From Brachionus plicatilis (Eukaryota > Rotifera > Eurotatoria > Ploima > Brachionidae): DNA of 64,000 nt. This document shows, one piece after another, positions 22,518-34,349 of this stretch. How positions within the stretch are numbered: the stretch's first letter is position 1; every line of letters starts with the position of its first letter. The notes below the pieces were generated by a model. That model saw only the letters and a list, made by a program, of their open reading frames with translations. It was not told where the DNA came from and made no database searches. The position numbers and the translations under genes were made by a program. The stretch lies in NCBI GenBank assembly GCA_010279815.1, contig QEOQ01000460.1, forward strand, positions 920,252 to 984,251, written 5' to 3'.

Positions 22518-25500
22518 TTAAAAATTGATTACTTGAATATTCGAATTTTCATTTATTTGATTTTCTTCTTGTTCTAGTTTATCTTTACCTTCTTCTTTTA
22601 AAACATTATTTATTTCAATTTCTTTTAATGGTTCCTCGTTTGGTTGGCTTTGCGGTGGTGCAGAATTTGACTTGAACAAATCTTTCCATAACTCTGGTAA
22701 AAACGACTCAATTCTATCCTTTGTAATCGAACAAAGAGAACTAAACTTGGCGTCTGGATTGTCTTGATTAAACAAACCAGTCGTCTCCATAACCAAAAGC
22801 ATATTTTTAAGTGATTCTGGTATAACATCATGAAGCAAATCAGATTTATCTGACTTCATGTATTTGTCCATGTAATCTAGAATGGTCAACCATAAGGCTG
22901 TAAAAGTGGATAATTTTGCCAAAGTGGTTAAATGCTGTAGAAAAACTTTGCACAGCAAAGTCGACGCTCTCATTCGAGTTTCTTCCATTTTGACCATATT
23001 TTTGGGATCGATGTTCTCTAGCAATTTGGCTAAGAGAGGAAATAAAACTTTATTGAAGCAAGCTTCCCATTCCGTGGCTGACAATGTTTGTAATTCATGA
23101 ACTAGCAATGCGCGTTGAAGATACTGAAGAGCATGCATTCGCACTTCTCCATTTATGTCACAGCTTAGACGAGCTATTCCTTGAAGTATTGGACACCAGC
23201 ATTTGGACCATAGCTTTGAGACAATTGAGTCGACTGAGATTGAATTTTGGAGAGATATGTGCTTTTGTTCGTCAGCCCAATGAGTGAATATTGAAGCCGC
23301 TTTAATGTGCAATGTATCCAAAAGATCCAGTAACTTAAAATTTTATACATTAATTCTATATTATATTTTTTTTTTAAATAAAAATAAATAAAATTTTAAT
23401 TATTTAAAAAAATTAAATTATAAACAAAATCAACTTGAAAACTAATTGTTTCATAGCTGGTCACAAACTGGTCCTCTTCGTCATCGGATTCTTCTTGGCG
23501 TTTAATATTTTCTGTTTTGTTTCGGGACAATTTTTTATTATTTTGAACTGCCATTTGTTTTTTAAGTTCTTTTTTGCTAATTTTATTACTACGATCACCT
23601 TGAACACAAGCCTCAACAAATGTTCGTAAACAGTGAATGCAGCTCTCAAAATTTCGGAATGTAACATAGGCCATATCACGGATTAAAAAGTTCAAAGTTT
23701 CACAGCATTTGGCAAAGGCTTTTTTATCATGCTGGTCTAAGCCAACATCATCAAGATCAATTTTGTATTGATTAGCAAATTGAACAGGTCTATACAATGA
23801 ATCGACTAATTCTTTCTAAAAAAAATTGTTTGCTTATTAATATTTTTTTAAATAAAAAAATGTTTTTCCATACATTTAAAGCCTGGTCACTAACAGCAGA
23901 ACTAATTGTAGATGTCTCAATCTCGTGATGTTGGTAAACTTCCGGATCTGAGGTGTAACCTCTGTCCACAGTTGATTGACTTGTAATGTTACTTTTTAAA
24001 TCCTCATCCGATTGAGCTCCTGAAAAAAAAAAACAAAATAAAATTAATAATCCGCATTGTACTTTTTACTTGTTTCATTAAATTTTGAATCTTTAGAGTC
24101 TAAAACTTGTTTGGTTGCCGTATCTAAATAAGGTGGTGTTGCAGCAGCACCATAAACTTGAAGAATAGTAAAAACATTTGTCCAGTCGTCATCAGATTGT
24201 ATGTTTGCAGCATTTGTTTTCAATAGATCATGTATACCGAATGATACCTGTCGGCTTAGCTTTCGAATAATATCTTTTTTATTAATGATCAAAAGAAGTC
24301 TTAGAAATGAGAGAACATCGCTTGATATTTCCTCACGACGTAAAAGGCGAGCACTTATTCTTAATAGACCAACAACAGTTCGTTCCAAAAAAAAAGAATA
24401 TTCAGAACTATTGATAACTATTGAGTAAAAATGGTTACGAACAATTGACCATATATTGGATATTCTGTCTCTATTTTCTAAAATTAATTTGATTAAAATT
24501 TCTAGACTAAAAACAGCTGCATCGTTGTCTGAGCCTGAGATCATATTGAGCCCTAGCATACTGCCCGAGCCTGAGTTAGCTGAAACGCTCACAGTATTGG
24601 GATCCAAATCATTTATTTGCGATGTGAAAATTAATGCTTTTGTTAATTCGATTAAGGAATCCATTCTTAAGAACTTAGTGTCTAGAATTAGTTGTTCTAT
24701 GTGACATTCTTCGATGCAAGCTTTGGCGTTTTTTATGGCTTCCTGCTCTTCTGGTGTAGGACCTTTGTTTAGCGACAAATCCGAAGACATGAATGGAAAG
24801 AAACTGCTGAACAATCCAGAGCCTTCAGGTCTTAAATTGTTTCATTTTTTACAAAAAAATTAATGTAAAAATAAAATATTAAAGGTGTACTTTTGAGTGA
24901 TCGGAATTGCCTCTTCTTTTAGTAAAATTATAAAACCCTCCGGATGTAAATAGTCTTCGCACTTCATTATATAAATAAAAATAATTATTCAATTCCTTAA
25001 AATTTAAACAAAAGTCTTGTTAAAGTATTAAATTCTTTTAATTAATTTAAATTATTTTAATTGTATAACTTAAAATAACAATAATATTTTTTTGTTTCAA
25101 AATTCAAAACAATTTTTCTTAATTCTCATTTTAATACTTAAATTAGAAGGTATTGAGAAATCCAGTGCATTGTGAACGAAAATAACTCCTTTTTTATCAG
25201 TTAAAATTATAGATAAAATTAAATTTTCAAAAAATTTCTCTATTGATTTGAATTTGATTGAGTTCTTCTTAAGAAGAAATTCAATGTTCCATGGCATAGG
25301 GCAGATAATTTTCTTTCAATTTTAGTTAAAAAAGAAAAAGATTTAGTGAGCTATTGAACTGATTAATTTTATAAACATATGGAAAAAAATAATATTCATA
25401 AAAAACTTAATGATACCTCAATTAAAACTTTGGGTAAAAGTTTTGCTTTATATAATTGAATGATACAATCAAGTATATTTTTCCATCCATCTCTCAAAAT

Positions 25501-28500
25501 ATCACCATGGTTATGTACCAATTGAAAGACAGTTTTACAAGCTATTTGAGCTTTATTATTAATACCAAAACTTATTGATATTTGATCCAAATTCTAAAAA
25601 AATTCCAAATTAAACCTATTAAATCAAAAAAATAAAATACTTCAGAATGATTTGATAAGGCTGTGAATTTACATAGCGAAATGACAATGTTGTCAAAAAC
25701 GTCACTCATTACATAATGGGCTGCAATTTGCGCACATTTACGAAAGCCATTTATAGTTTTTTGTATCACTGATAACTCTAAACTTTTGTCATAAACAAAA
25801 GATAGCGCTGAAATTGTCTGACCCCAGACAATATTAAATATTTCTTGATTATATGATCCAGCAGGTGCATGAACATAGTTTGCCTCAGACATGGACCCTT
25901 TTCTAATCAACACTTTCCATAAATAGTTATCTCTGAGTGCACCAGAGTGCTCAGAAGGCATTACAATTTCATCATTTTTAATTGCCAGATAAATTTCCTC
26001 CAAAAGTTTTTCCTCAAAATTTCCACCTCCGTTTACTTTGGACAGATTTTTCTTAAAATCATCAAAACTCATTGGGTTAGATTGTTTTTTAACATTATGA
26101 TTGTGCTGGTCTACGTTAAGCATTATGATAGCATAGGCAAGAGTGAACGCTGCGTCATCATTGGCGAACATTTCCGAATTAGACTTGCGCCAATGTCGTG
26201 AAAATATTTCGAGTATGTTCGAAATCAGGGGCGCTTCGCCCGGAAGACGAAATGTTTCCAAAAAGAGACGCAGCGCTTCGTCAATTCTGAGATTAGAGAA
26301 ATTAAAAGACTCTATAAACTTTTCCAATATGAGAATATTTTTTCTATTGCTCAAAAAGTCCCCGATTACTTTCTTGTCAAGGCTGGGTGTTTCTTTCAAA
26401 TAGTTGATTAGTTCTTGGATAAATTTTTCACCATCTTGAGAAAATATGCTGTTATCTTTTAAAAATTGGATCGATTTAGTTGGACTAGAGTTAAACAAAT
26501 CGATAGATTGGAAAATGAGACGTTTTTTGGTTCTTGTCGATTTCAATTGATCGTGAGAAGGCAAACTGTCGGATGAAATTTTCATCCGGTTTATTCTAAG
26601 CTTACTTTGACTTGAATCACGTGGTTTGTATAAATTTTGATTTTTTGATTCTAAATTGTGAGCTTTGGATACGGCAGCTAAGTATCCAGACGAGGGCGGC
26701 AATCGAATGCTATTAAGTGATTTTTGGAAAAGGCTTAAACGCTCTTCTGGAATGCTTTGTTTCATTGAATTTTCCAGCTCGATATTCTCGATTATTGTCA
26801 ACAAAGCGCTTAATGATAGTGAATTTGTGGTGAGAAGACTCTGAACCGAAAACGCATTCTGAAATTTATAAAATTTTTAAAAATTTTATAATAAACAAAA
26901 ATAGTTTATTTAGAAAATTTGTGTATTCTTTTTAATTTGGATTTTTAATTATTTATGCCCAACTGGGTTAGATTCAGAATGTCTCAAAAATTGAACCCGA
27001 GAATTTAATTTTTATCCCTTATTTTTTGATCTTTTGTACATTAGCCCAGGAAAAACCAGTATTGACAAAATCATTTTTAATGCAAAAAATAGAAGAAAAA
27101 AAATTGGCTCGGAAATGAAAGTTATACTTTATTTAAGCTTTAAATTTTTATTTCTGTTTAATCATAGGAACCTCTTAGAATCTAGTGTACTTAATTCCAT
27201 ACGTTCCAAAGTATTGGCGATCCAAAAATAATATTTTAAGGATTTTTTGATCAAACATCAACCATTTCCACTGTCTTTCATGTACTTTATGTCATTTAAT
27301 CCCATGTAAGTTTTTGTTATGTATTTCTTTTAATCAAGTTCTATAAAGTATACATAAAGTTTCCTTTTCGTACCACTTTTCTTTATTTAAACCATAATTT
27401 TTTAAAAACTTTTATTCTATATTTATTTATAAAGAAACTAATCAAAGAATATTTGATAAAAAATAAAACTATTTGCTAGAGTGAGTATTGATATGATTTA
27501 AGTGGTATTTGTGGTACTATACTTTTCTGTAACAAGTCTAAATTTTTTTAGAGCAACATAATTTTTTTTTAAACTAAATTGCAGAAGAATTTCTAATTTA
27601 AACCGAATTTGCTGAATACTCGCATTATTCTTCTTCTAATTATTAACAGAGTTGTTTAAAAGTCACAAGTCTCAAGTCAAGTCCAAGTCCGAACTTATTT
27701 TTTTAAATTTTTTTTCAAAAGTCCAAGTCAAGGCTTTGGAATTTTGAATACTGAAGAGGAATTGTGAAGACTTTTATGCTAAAATCATTTTATTTTACCA
27801 AAATTATTTTCTTGCAAGTTGCAAGAAAATTCTGAAAAATGGAAAATCTATGTGCATTAGACAACCCAAGAGTATATATTTTTTTTGATATGAAGCCTGA
27901 TCTAGAAATTTTTCAAAAAAAAGTCTGGACTTGGACTTTTTTTTGGGTTTTTTGAACAACTCTGAATTGTAAATTTACCATTAAGCTCAATTTTTTTGTC
28001 TAATTTTACCAGACTTGGGTAAAAGTAAAAAAAAAAGTCATTTTAAAGTCTTTTCAAAGTCAAGTGACTTGACTTGAAATTTTTTTTTTTTAAAAAAGTC
28101 TTTTACCGTTCCATGTAGTTATTAAGGCGGCCACATGAATTTTATGGCGTTCCATGTTGTTAATTTACAATTTAATAATAATCGAATATGTTTTTTTAAA
28201 AAATATTCATTGTTAATAATCAGAGTTGTTCAAAAAAACCAAAAAAAAGTCCAAGTCCAGACTTTTTTCGTTTCAAGTTAAGTCATATGACTTGACTTGA
28301 CTTTGACTTAATGACTTTTGTCCAAGTCTGAATTTTACGTTAACTTATAATTTTAGGCCTAATGGTAAATCTTTATTTTTAAATTGTTCGAAAAAAAGTG
28401 GATAATTACAAAAATTCTAAAAGATAATTTTTATAACCAAATTATTTTTTCACATGAACAGTTTTTAATTGCAAAAAATTTCAAAATACAAAATTTTTGG

Positions 28501-31500
28501 GAAAAAATGAATAAAATGGTTAAAGATTAAACTGACAGTTCAACAAAAATAAGACAGGATCATGAAAATTTTTTTTCTAATAAATAATTAATAACTAATT
28601 AATAAATATAAGTTAAGGGTATTTAGTAAAATAAGAGATAGAAAAATATTAGTGATCGATTAAGTAATTTTAGAGATCGATTAAATACCTCCCATAAACA
28701 AGAGGTATTATTAATCGATCTCTTACATTACTTAAACGATCACTTAATAAAATATATTATTTTATTTTTTCTATCTATAATATTATTTATTCGATTAATT
28801 TGATTAATTAACTGTCTCTAATAATAAATATTTATGTATCCTGAGTTTTTTTGTCACTAAATTTACTGAAGATGAGTATGATTATGATGAATATAGCTCT
28901 TAACTTAATTAAAGAACAGTTGAAATTATCTCTTGATTAAATTTAATTATCTCCTGTAAGAGTTTTTTTTGTGGATATTTAAAGATGATCTAATGTGATC
29001 TAAGTTTTATAAAAGTATTGAAATGTCTGATAGTGAGTATCGAGTAGTTGATGACTATGTAACTTCTGAATCAGAATCTGAAGACGAGGTTCAAGAATCC
29101 AATAAAAAGAAAAGAACATGGAAGAACTGGATCTATGAGAGAACATTCGACGATCAAGAAGCATCCAAAGACTGGTTAGATAATGAAAAGATTTGGTCTT
29201 CTCTGAAAAGTAGTGAAACTGAGGCCGGTTTAAGAGTTGATTATCGATGCAACCTAGTTAAGAGAAAAGGACCTCAATGCGAAAGATAACAGAAGTAGAG
29301 GAAGAAACTCCACAAGAAACAGTTATACCAACAAAAAAGAACAAAAAAACAATTGATAAGGAAGCTGAAAAAGTAGTGCAAGCATCAACCAGCAGTGATA
29401 TAAGTAAGAAAGTAGAAGCTTCACTAAAGAGAGGTAGAGGTAGACCAAGAAAAAACTTATAAGATATTATTTTATTTGAAGTTTTTTGAAATTTTTTATA
29501 GTTCTTTTTTTTTTAAATCAATTTAATAAATAAAAATAAGAGATACTTTAAGTAAAATTAGTTGCTGTTTTATTTAATTTAGGAGACAGATTAATAAATA
29601 TAAGTTAAGGGTATTTAGTAAAATAAGAGATAGAAAAATATTAGTGATCGATTAAGTAATTTTAGAGATCGATTAAATACCTCCCAATAAACAATATTCA
29701 AATTGCTAACAGATTTTCATAGAAGTTAAACTTTCGTATTCCAAAGTCAACATTAAGTGAGGTCTTTACTTAAAAATACTACCGAAAAAATTCAAAATTT
29801 AAAGAAAGTTTTCATTTCAAAATATTTTAACTACTTAATCAATTTTTTTTGTGGCTATCATTTCCTACCTTCACTAATATATTTCCAATTCGTCATCTAA
29901 TTAGTATCTATTCTTCATCTAATAAATTTCTTTTTGAGTTTAATTATATATATCTACACTAATAAATTAAATGGAACCTAATATATTTCGAAGTAAGTGC
30001 AGCAAGTGTAGTTGTCCCAGATTTGACAAAAAGAACATTTGCAAGCACATCATCGGCGTTGCTAGTTAATTCAAGCTTTACACCATTCCACTCGAGATCA
30101 AGAACTTGCCTTTGGGAGAAAAACGAAAGCGTGGTGCTCCTAAAAAAGCTACCAAGGCTCTTGTTAGGATGTAAAAGTTTGTTAATTTTTCTTATTATTT
30201 CTTATAATTTCTCATTATTTGTTTCTTATTTTTTGTTTGTTTGTCGTTTGCTTAAAAAAATAAATAATTGTTTATTACTATAAACTATCGATTTATATTT
30301 AAAATTGATTAGATGATCCCCAAATTATAAATTGGAGCTATATATTATTAGTGTCGATGGAAATATATTAGCGAAGGTAAGAAAATTTTTCCCTTTTTTT
30401 GTTAATATTTTACTTTTTTTCTTCGATGAGAAATAATTTTAAAAATTTGTAATTTTTTTACGATTTTTAAGAAGTTTGTTTTTTTAATTTAACTTTTTTG
30501 TAATCTTACGTTAGCAAAAAAATCAAATCATCTCTTTGTAGCGATTGAAAATTAAATAAAATACTGATTCAAATAAAAAAGAAGTATTTAAAAATTTTAC
30601 CTTGGACAAAAGTTTGGTCAAATCCTCGAAAAGATTGGTGCAATTTAACGAACAATCATAATTAATATAAAGTTCGACTGCGAATCCTGGTATTCGTAGC
30701 ATTTGTAGAAAAAAATCAATGGTCGCTTCTTTTTGTTCTAGAGTAGTTCGATTTGATTCAGATTTGATAATTTCCATTAATTTGATCATAAAATGTTCTA
30801 ATTGTAATTTTAGATGAAATCTTAGACTTTCGAATAGAAAAAAACAAATTCTAAGAACATTGGTGAATATCATTAGTCGTTCGGAAGACATTAAATTGTA
30901 TAAATTTTTACACAAGTCATCTTTGACATAAGCAAGCATAGATTGATAAGATGCCAAATGATCGATTCCGGACTCAAGTGCAATTGTTATTAAGTTAAGG
31001 CCCATTGAAACCATCAATTCAGAATTGCGAGAATTAATCAGTGAAATCAAAAAGCGAAGTAGTTCACGCACACATGGCAAACCATATGGAATGTTAGCTA
31101 CATGAATACTGCCCGAACCTTCCTGAACAAACCTGATCCCTCTTGGATTAACATATTCAGAGTCTTCATTTTGTCCACTCGTTTCCAGATCACTTTGTTG
31201 CTGTTCCATTTCCACCTTTTTCTCATTAGTGTCCGATGTTTCCGACATACTCACAATATTAGGTTCTTCCAAATCTGCTCGGTTAGAACTTGATGATGAT
31301 TCACTAGTTGATTTTTTTCGTTCCTTTGTCGAATCACTCAAATAAAAGTCTTTTTTTTTTTCATCATCAATTTCTTGATTTTCCTTTTCAGCTGTTTCTT
31401 CACCATTCGATGGTGCAATTTCAGCTTCTGATTTAACAATTACTGGGAGACTTTCATTCTCTTGTTTATTTTCTTCACTTTGATGTTTTTGTTTAAAGCG

Positions 31501-33578
31501 ATTTTTTTTTGATTTTTTTTGCCTAGTAGCATCACTTTTCATAGTCAATTTTTTCAGAGAAGATGAAAACTTAATTTCGTCCTTAAATTGAGGTAATCTG
31601 GCAAACAATAATTGAACCATGTCAACCAAAATTCCTTCCGCTGTCCTGCGAAGTAGTTCTATATATGCATAAAAATAAATCTTAAGATCAAATTTAAGGC
31701 ATCAAAAGGAACCAAGCAATCTTAGATTATAAAATAGTTTTTTTTCAGATAATTAAAAATAAAAAATATATGTATTTTAATAATAAAATGTATTTTTGAT
31801 TTAATAAAATTCAAAATCTTTGGTTAAATTCTGCAATAATAAAATGCCAGGGAGTAGACAATTTTTTGACCTACTATTTGGTCTAATTATTTTACTCAAA
31901 TTATTTTTAAAGATAAATTTTCTGACCAAAAACATCATTTTTATAATTAAATTGATTTCCAATTAACATTTTGATCATAAAATTTACCTAAATATTAGGC
32001 AAAATGTTATTTATTGTACATTTTTATATTTTTACATTTTTAAAAGGGATTTCAATTAATTAAAAGGGATTTTCAAAAAATTATCCTTGGTTTTTACATT
32101 TAAATTTTTTAAAAATCCCTTTTAATTAATTGCGAATTTATTATTACTTTGCTTGAATGAAAATTTTTTTAGATTTTTTGATTTTGAGATTTTTTTTTCT
32201 TCTCTCAAAAATGTAAAAATGTAAAAATATAAAAATGTACAATAAATAACATTTTGCCTAATAATTGGTAAAATTATGCTAGAATTTTTTTTGAGCAAGA
32301 ATAATGCTCAGATTTAAAAAACTCTAAAAATCAAGAAAAAATAAAATAAAAGTAAAATTAGCTAAACATAATTTAAAAGAAAATTGAAGTAGACAAATTG
32401 AAAAATTAATGAAAGTGCAGCATGTTTGAATATTGAACAGTTCAGGAAGGAAAGAAGAAATAGTAAGGTAGCAATTACAAAACGATAGTCGAGTTTTATA
32501 TATATTTTGAATCAAATGCCCTTACTAACAAAATCAAATTTGGGTTTATTTTAGAATGAATTAAATTTAACAATTTGAATGAATATAAAATTATTAAATT
32601 TATTGAATAATAGAATATATTGAAATAATTTTTATTTTTTTTAAATTGAAATAAAATGTTGATTTTTTTCACTGAAGAGTTAATTTTTATACCAAATTAT
32701 TACTGAAGTAATTTTTTTTTTTTTCATAAAGCTAACTCAAAAATTAATAAGGATGAAAAAATATGATCAATTAGTCAATAAACTGACCAGTCCCAGACAT
32801 CATTTAATTCTTTTGAAGAATTTTGCAGATTTCTCCCATTTATTTTATTTTATTTTTGAATCAAAAACATATACCTGCAATATTTTTCATAAAATTGAAT
32901 AACTTTTAAAATAATTCCAAATTGCTTGATCTTTTAAATTTTATTTTTCACATCAATTTTCCTAAAAAGGACTAATTTAGGTGATTTTGACCTTACCTGA
33001 AAGCCTATGCTCGAAGAATATCTGAAAGCAGGACTGCATTATTTCGCAAACTGAGCTGTTGGTTAGATAAAATCCGATGGAGCTAAGCATCAGAGTTCTT
33101 AAAACGTTTAGTATTTTCATAAGGACGACTTCGTCACCAGAAGAATCAGTTCCCACAAAGCGAGCATGGGTAATGGAATCTGCAATCTGCTGAACGCATT
33201 GAGAAGAGGTCTCGCTGTTTATGCCTATTAATCCATATGATATAAACTTATTGACCGAAGTCAAAGCCATGCCCGTAATGGGTCCGCTTGTTTCCTCGGA
33301 CTTTATGACATCTAAAAACGGTGCCAAAAAAGTGCTTGGATCAATTTCGTTCAGATCAGTGCGCTCATTTAACAGAGTCTTTAGCTCGTAAAAATTCCGC
33401 AATAGCGGATCATTTACATGTTCCTTTCAGAAAAAAATAAAACTCATTTTTTATTAATTTTAATTTTGAAATTTACATAATTAGAATATTTGCTATTTGG
33501 CTTTTTTAAGTTTGAAATTAGAAGGTTTATTTCACCAAGGACAATGTAAATTCCATTATTCGGCGATTCGATGTTCAT
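22518..33578 (-). CDS. GBF1: GBF1, Golgi Arf guanine-nucleotide exchange factor, ten exons
   Basis: Minus-strand exons: 33578-33477, 33423-32997, 31658-30601, 26858-25641, 25593-25417, 24961-24891, 24830-24070, 24019-23874, 23815-23435, 23333-22518. Sum 5157 nt, 1718 aa (human 1859), every phase closing. GBF1 activates Arf1 at the early Golgi for COPI coat recruitment. N-terminal DCB region: GEINLLISNLKK, SGPITGMALTSVNKFISYGL, NSSVCEIMQSCF. HUS region: YINYDCSLNC...LFEDLTKLLSK. Sec7 domain (about 650-840) includes FRLPGEAPLIS with the catalytic Glu at residue 737, and YAIIMLNVDQHNHNV. HDS regions follow: SDVFDNIVISLCKFTAL, HGDILRDGWKNI, ENRDRISNIWSIVRNH, HDLLKTNAANI, RGYTSDPEVY, CWCPILQGIARL, EETRMRASTLLCKVFLQHL and IPESLKNMLLVM. 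The linker in exon 3 is long, acidic and low-complexity, and the C-terminal Pro-rich tail of the human protein is missing. The 3.7-kb intron 3 carries two MULE remnants and repeat copies D and E. Confidence 0.96.
27645..28115. repeat. GACTTGACTT dispersed repeat, copy D (GBF1 intron 3)
   Basis: Starts GAGTTGTTTAAAAGTCACAA, contains GATATGAAGCCTGATCTAG at 27887-27905 shared exactly with copy B, and ends in a GTCAAGTGACTTGACTTGAA tract near 28060. It is the longest copy in the window. Confidence 0.75.
28220..28345. repeat. GACTTGACTT dispersed repeat, copy E (GBF1 intron 3)
   Basis: Opens with CAGAGTTGTTCAAAAAAACC and continues through AAGTCCAAGTCCAGACTTTT and ATGACTTGACTTGACTTTGA. It shares the CAGAGTTGTT start with copy D, so this may be a true family boundary. 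Confidence 0.65.
28598..28693. repeat. Solo MULE terminal repeat, identical to 29590-29685
   Basis: 96 bp, base-for-base identical by eye to the right terminal repeat of the adjacent element, in the same orientation. It ends ATACCTCCC and is followed directly by the ATAAACAA that also borders the element. It seems to be the leftover right end of a second, tandem copy. Confidence 0.75.
28702..29685 (+). mobile_element. Internally deleted Mutator-like element (984 bp)
   Basis: The left terminal repeat (GAGGTATTATTAATCGATCT, extending to CTGTCTCTAA near 28822) is inverted relative to the right one (GAGACAGATTAATAAATATA to ATACCTCCC at 29685). A near-match 9-bp target duplication flanks it: CATAAACAA at 28693-28701 and AATAAACAA at 29686-29694, as expected for MULEs. 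Inside are the first and last parts of a MULE protein; the transposase core is missing. Confidence 0.8.
29023..29462 (+). pseudogene. MULE-encoded protein remnant: FLYWCH-like zinc finger and AT-hook, core deleted
   Basis: An ORF at 29023-29289 reads an acidic N-terminus and then KNWIYERTFDDQEASKDWL, NEKIWSS, YRCNLVKRKGPQC. This is the WRKY/FLYWCH-type zinc finger common at the N-terminus of animal MULE transposases, but it stops before the final zinc ligands. A second frame at 29277-29462 is Lys/Glu-rich and ends KRGRGRPRKNL, an AT-hook typical of the C-terminus. The two overlap out of frame, so the junction looks like a deletion scar and not an intron. It could still be transcribed as a short DNA-binding peptide. 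Confidence 0.7.
29866..30379 (+). mobile_element. Second Mutator-like remnant with SWIM zinc finger
   Basis: Ends match as inverted repeats: TACCTTCACTAATATATTTC at 29866 and the complement of a sequence differing at one base, ending at 30379. On the plus strand at about 30000-30175 a frame reads CSCPRFDKKNICKHIIGVAS (a SWIM CxCx9CxH zinc finger), then a stop, then IPLEIKNLPLGEKRKRGAPKKATKALVRM, the C-terminal signature of the same transposase class. Its ends differ from those of the 984-bp element, so it is a different subfamily. Confidence 0.7.
31983..32272. mobile_element. 290-bp palindromic MITE in GBF1 intron 2
   Basis: The left arm TTTACCTAAATATTAGGCAA continues through AATGTTATTTATTGTACATT and TTTATATTTTTACATTTTT. 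It is mirrored by the right arm ending GCCTAATAATTGGTAAA at 32272. An inner pair around AAAAGGGATTTCAATTAATT and AAATCCCTTTTAATTAATTG also pairs. No coding capacity. Confidence 0.7.
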
Positions 33579-33746
33579 TTCTAAATATATCTTAAAGCAA
33601 CACTGTAAAAAACTAAATTTATTAATTATTCAGAAATAAGGCCTTGGTATTTTAGTACCAAGTTGGTATTATTCAAAGTTTAAAATTGAACAATAAAGTT
33701 TATTATAATGTACATGTTTAGAAAATGTAAATGACTTAAAAATGTA

Positions 33747-33752
33747 TTTATT
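33747..33752 (-). terminator. UBL5 poly(A) signal overlapping its stop codon
   Basis: TTTATT on the plus strand is AATAAA on the minus strand and contains the TAA stop (33748-33750). The 3' UTR could therefore be only some 10-30 bases. Confidence 0.5.
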
Positions 33753-33969
33753 GGTAGTAAAGCTCTAAATTCATGCCGTCATGGATCTCATAGTCAGCTA
33801 ATGAGACGTGGTCTTTGTAAATCGTGTACCATTTTTTTAAAACAATACGTTGCCAATTGGTACCGGTTTGAGCTGCGATTAGCTTTTTTAAATCACCGAC
33901 TGTGTCATCAGGGTTACATTTAACGCGGACCTTTTTTCCCAAACGATCATTGCAGGTTATTTCGATCAT
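33748..33969 (-). CDS. UBL5: Ubiquitin-like protein 5 (Hub1)
   Basis: A 73-aa single-exon ORF, exactly the length of human and yeast family members. It starts [18 protein letters not shown], carries [20 protein letters not shown] and ends [10 protein letters not shown] with the YY-x ending typical of Hub1, in place of the ubiquitin GG. UBL5 binds spliceosomal proteins non-covalently and modulates splice-site use, and has been linked to mitochondrial stress signalling. It lies in the same orientation as GBF1, whose ATG is 169 bases downstream, so GBF1's promoter must be very short or lie within UBL5. Confidence 0.97.
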   Translation of the reverse strand: MIEITCNDRLGKKVRVKCNPDDTVGDLKKLIAAQTGTNWQRIVLKKWYTIYKDHVSLADYEIHDGMNLELYYQ

Positions 33970-34349
33970 ATTGGTCCTTATTGATTTGAAGAATAGTTTT
34001 TATAAATTTTTTTAATGTTGTATACGTATTCAAATTTGGTTTTATTTTGTTATTTAAGTCTATTGGATTGAATGAATGAAAATTTTATTTTGCTAAATTA
34101 TTAAAATTTATTGCAAATATTTGATAATAGAACGGGTGCTCAAAACTAAATTTAATTATGGGTAATTATTAAATTTTCAATTTTTGTTTAGATAATTTCT
34201 TTTAAATTAAAAAGCGTTCATTTAGTTAAAAATATAAAACTGCAAAATTGTAAAATAAATCCAATACAACAATGCCTAATAATAAGCGTTTAATGGTCAA
34301 ATTTTATAAATAATACTAATATGATTAGTTTTTCTTGCTTAAATGAAAC

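Larger units (their letters stand above)
26859..30600. other. Large GBF1 intron 3, loaded with mobile-element debris
   Basis: In order on the plus strand: A/T-rich sequence to 27.64 kb, GACTTGACTT repeats D and E, a solo MULE terminal repeat (28598-28693), an internally deleted MULE (28702-29685) and a second MULE remnant (about 29866-30379). The other GBF1 introns are mostly 35-110 bases, except intron 2 (1.3 kb, also with a MITE). Confidence 0.75.

Noticed and set aside
22625..23287. Several 60-75 codon ORFs overlapping GBF1 exon 10 on both strands
   Set aside because: Shadows of the strongly conserved GBF1 C-terminal reading frame.
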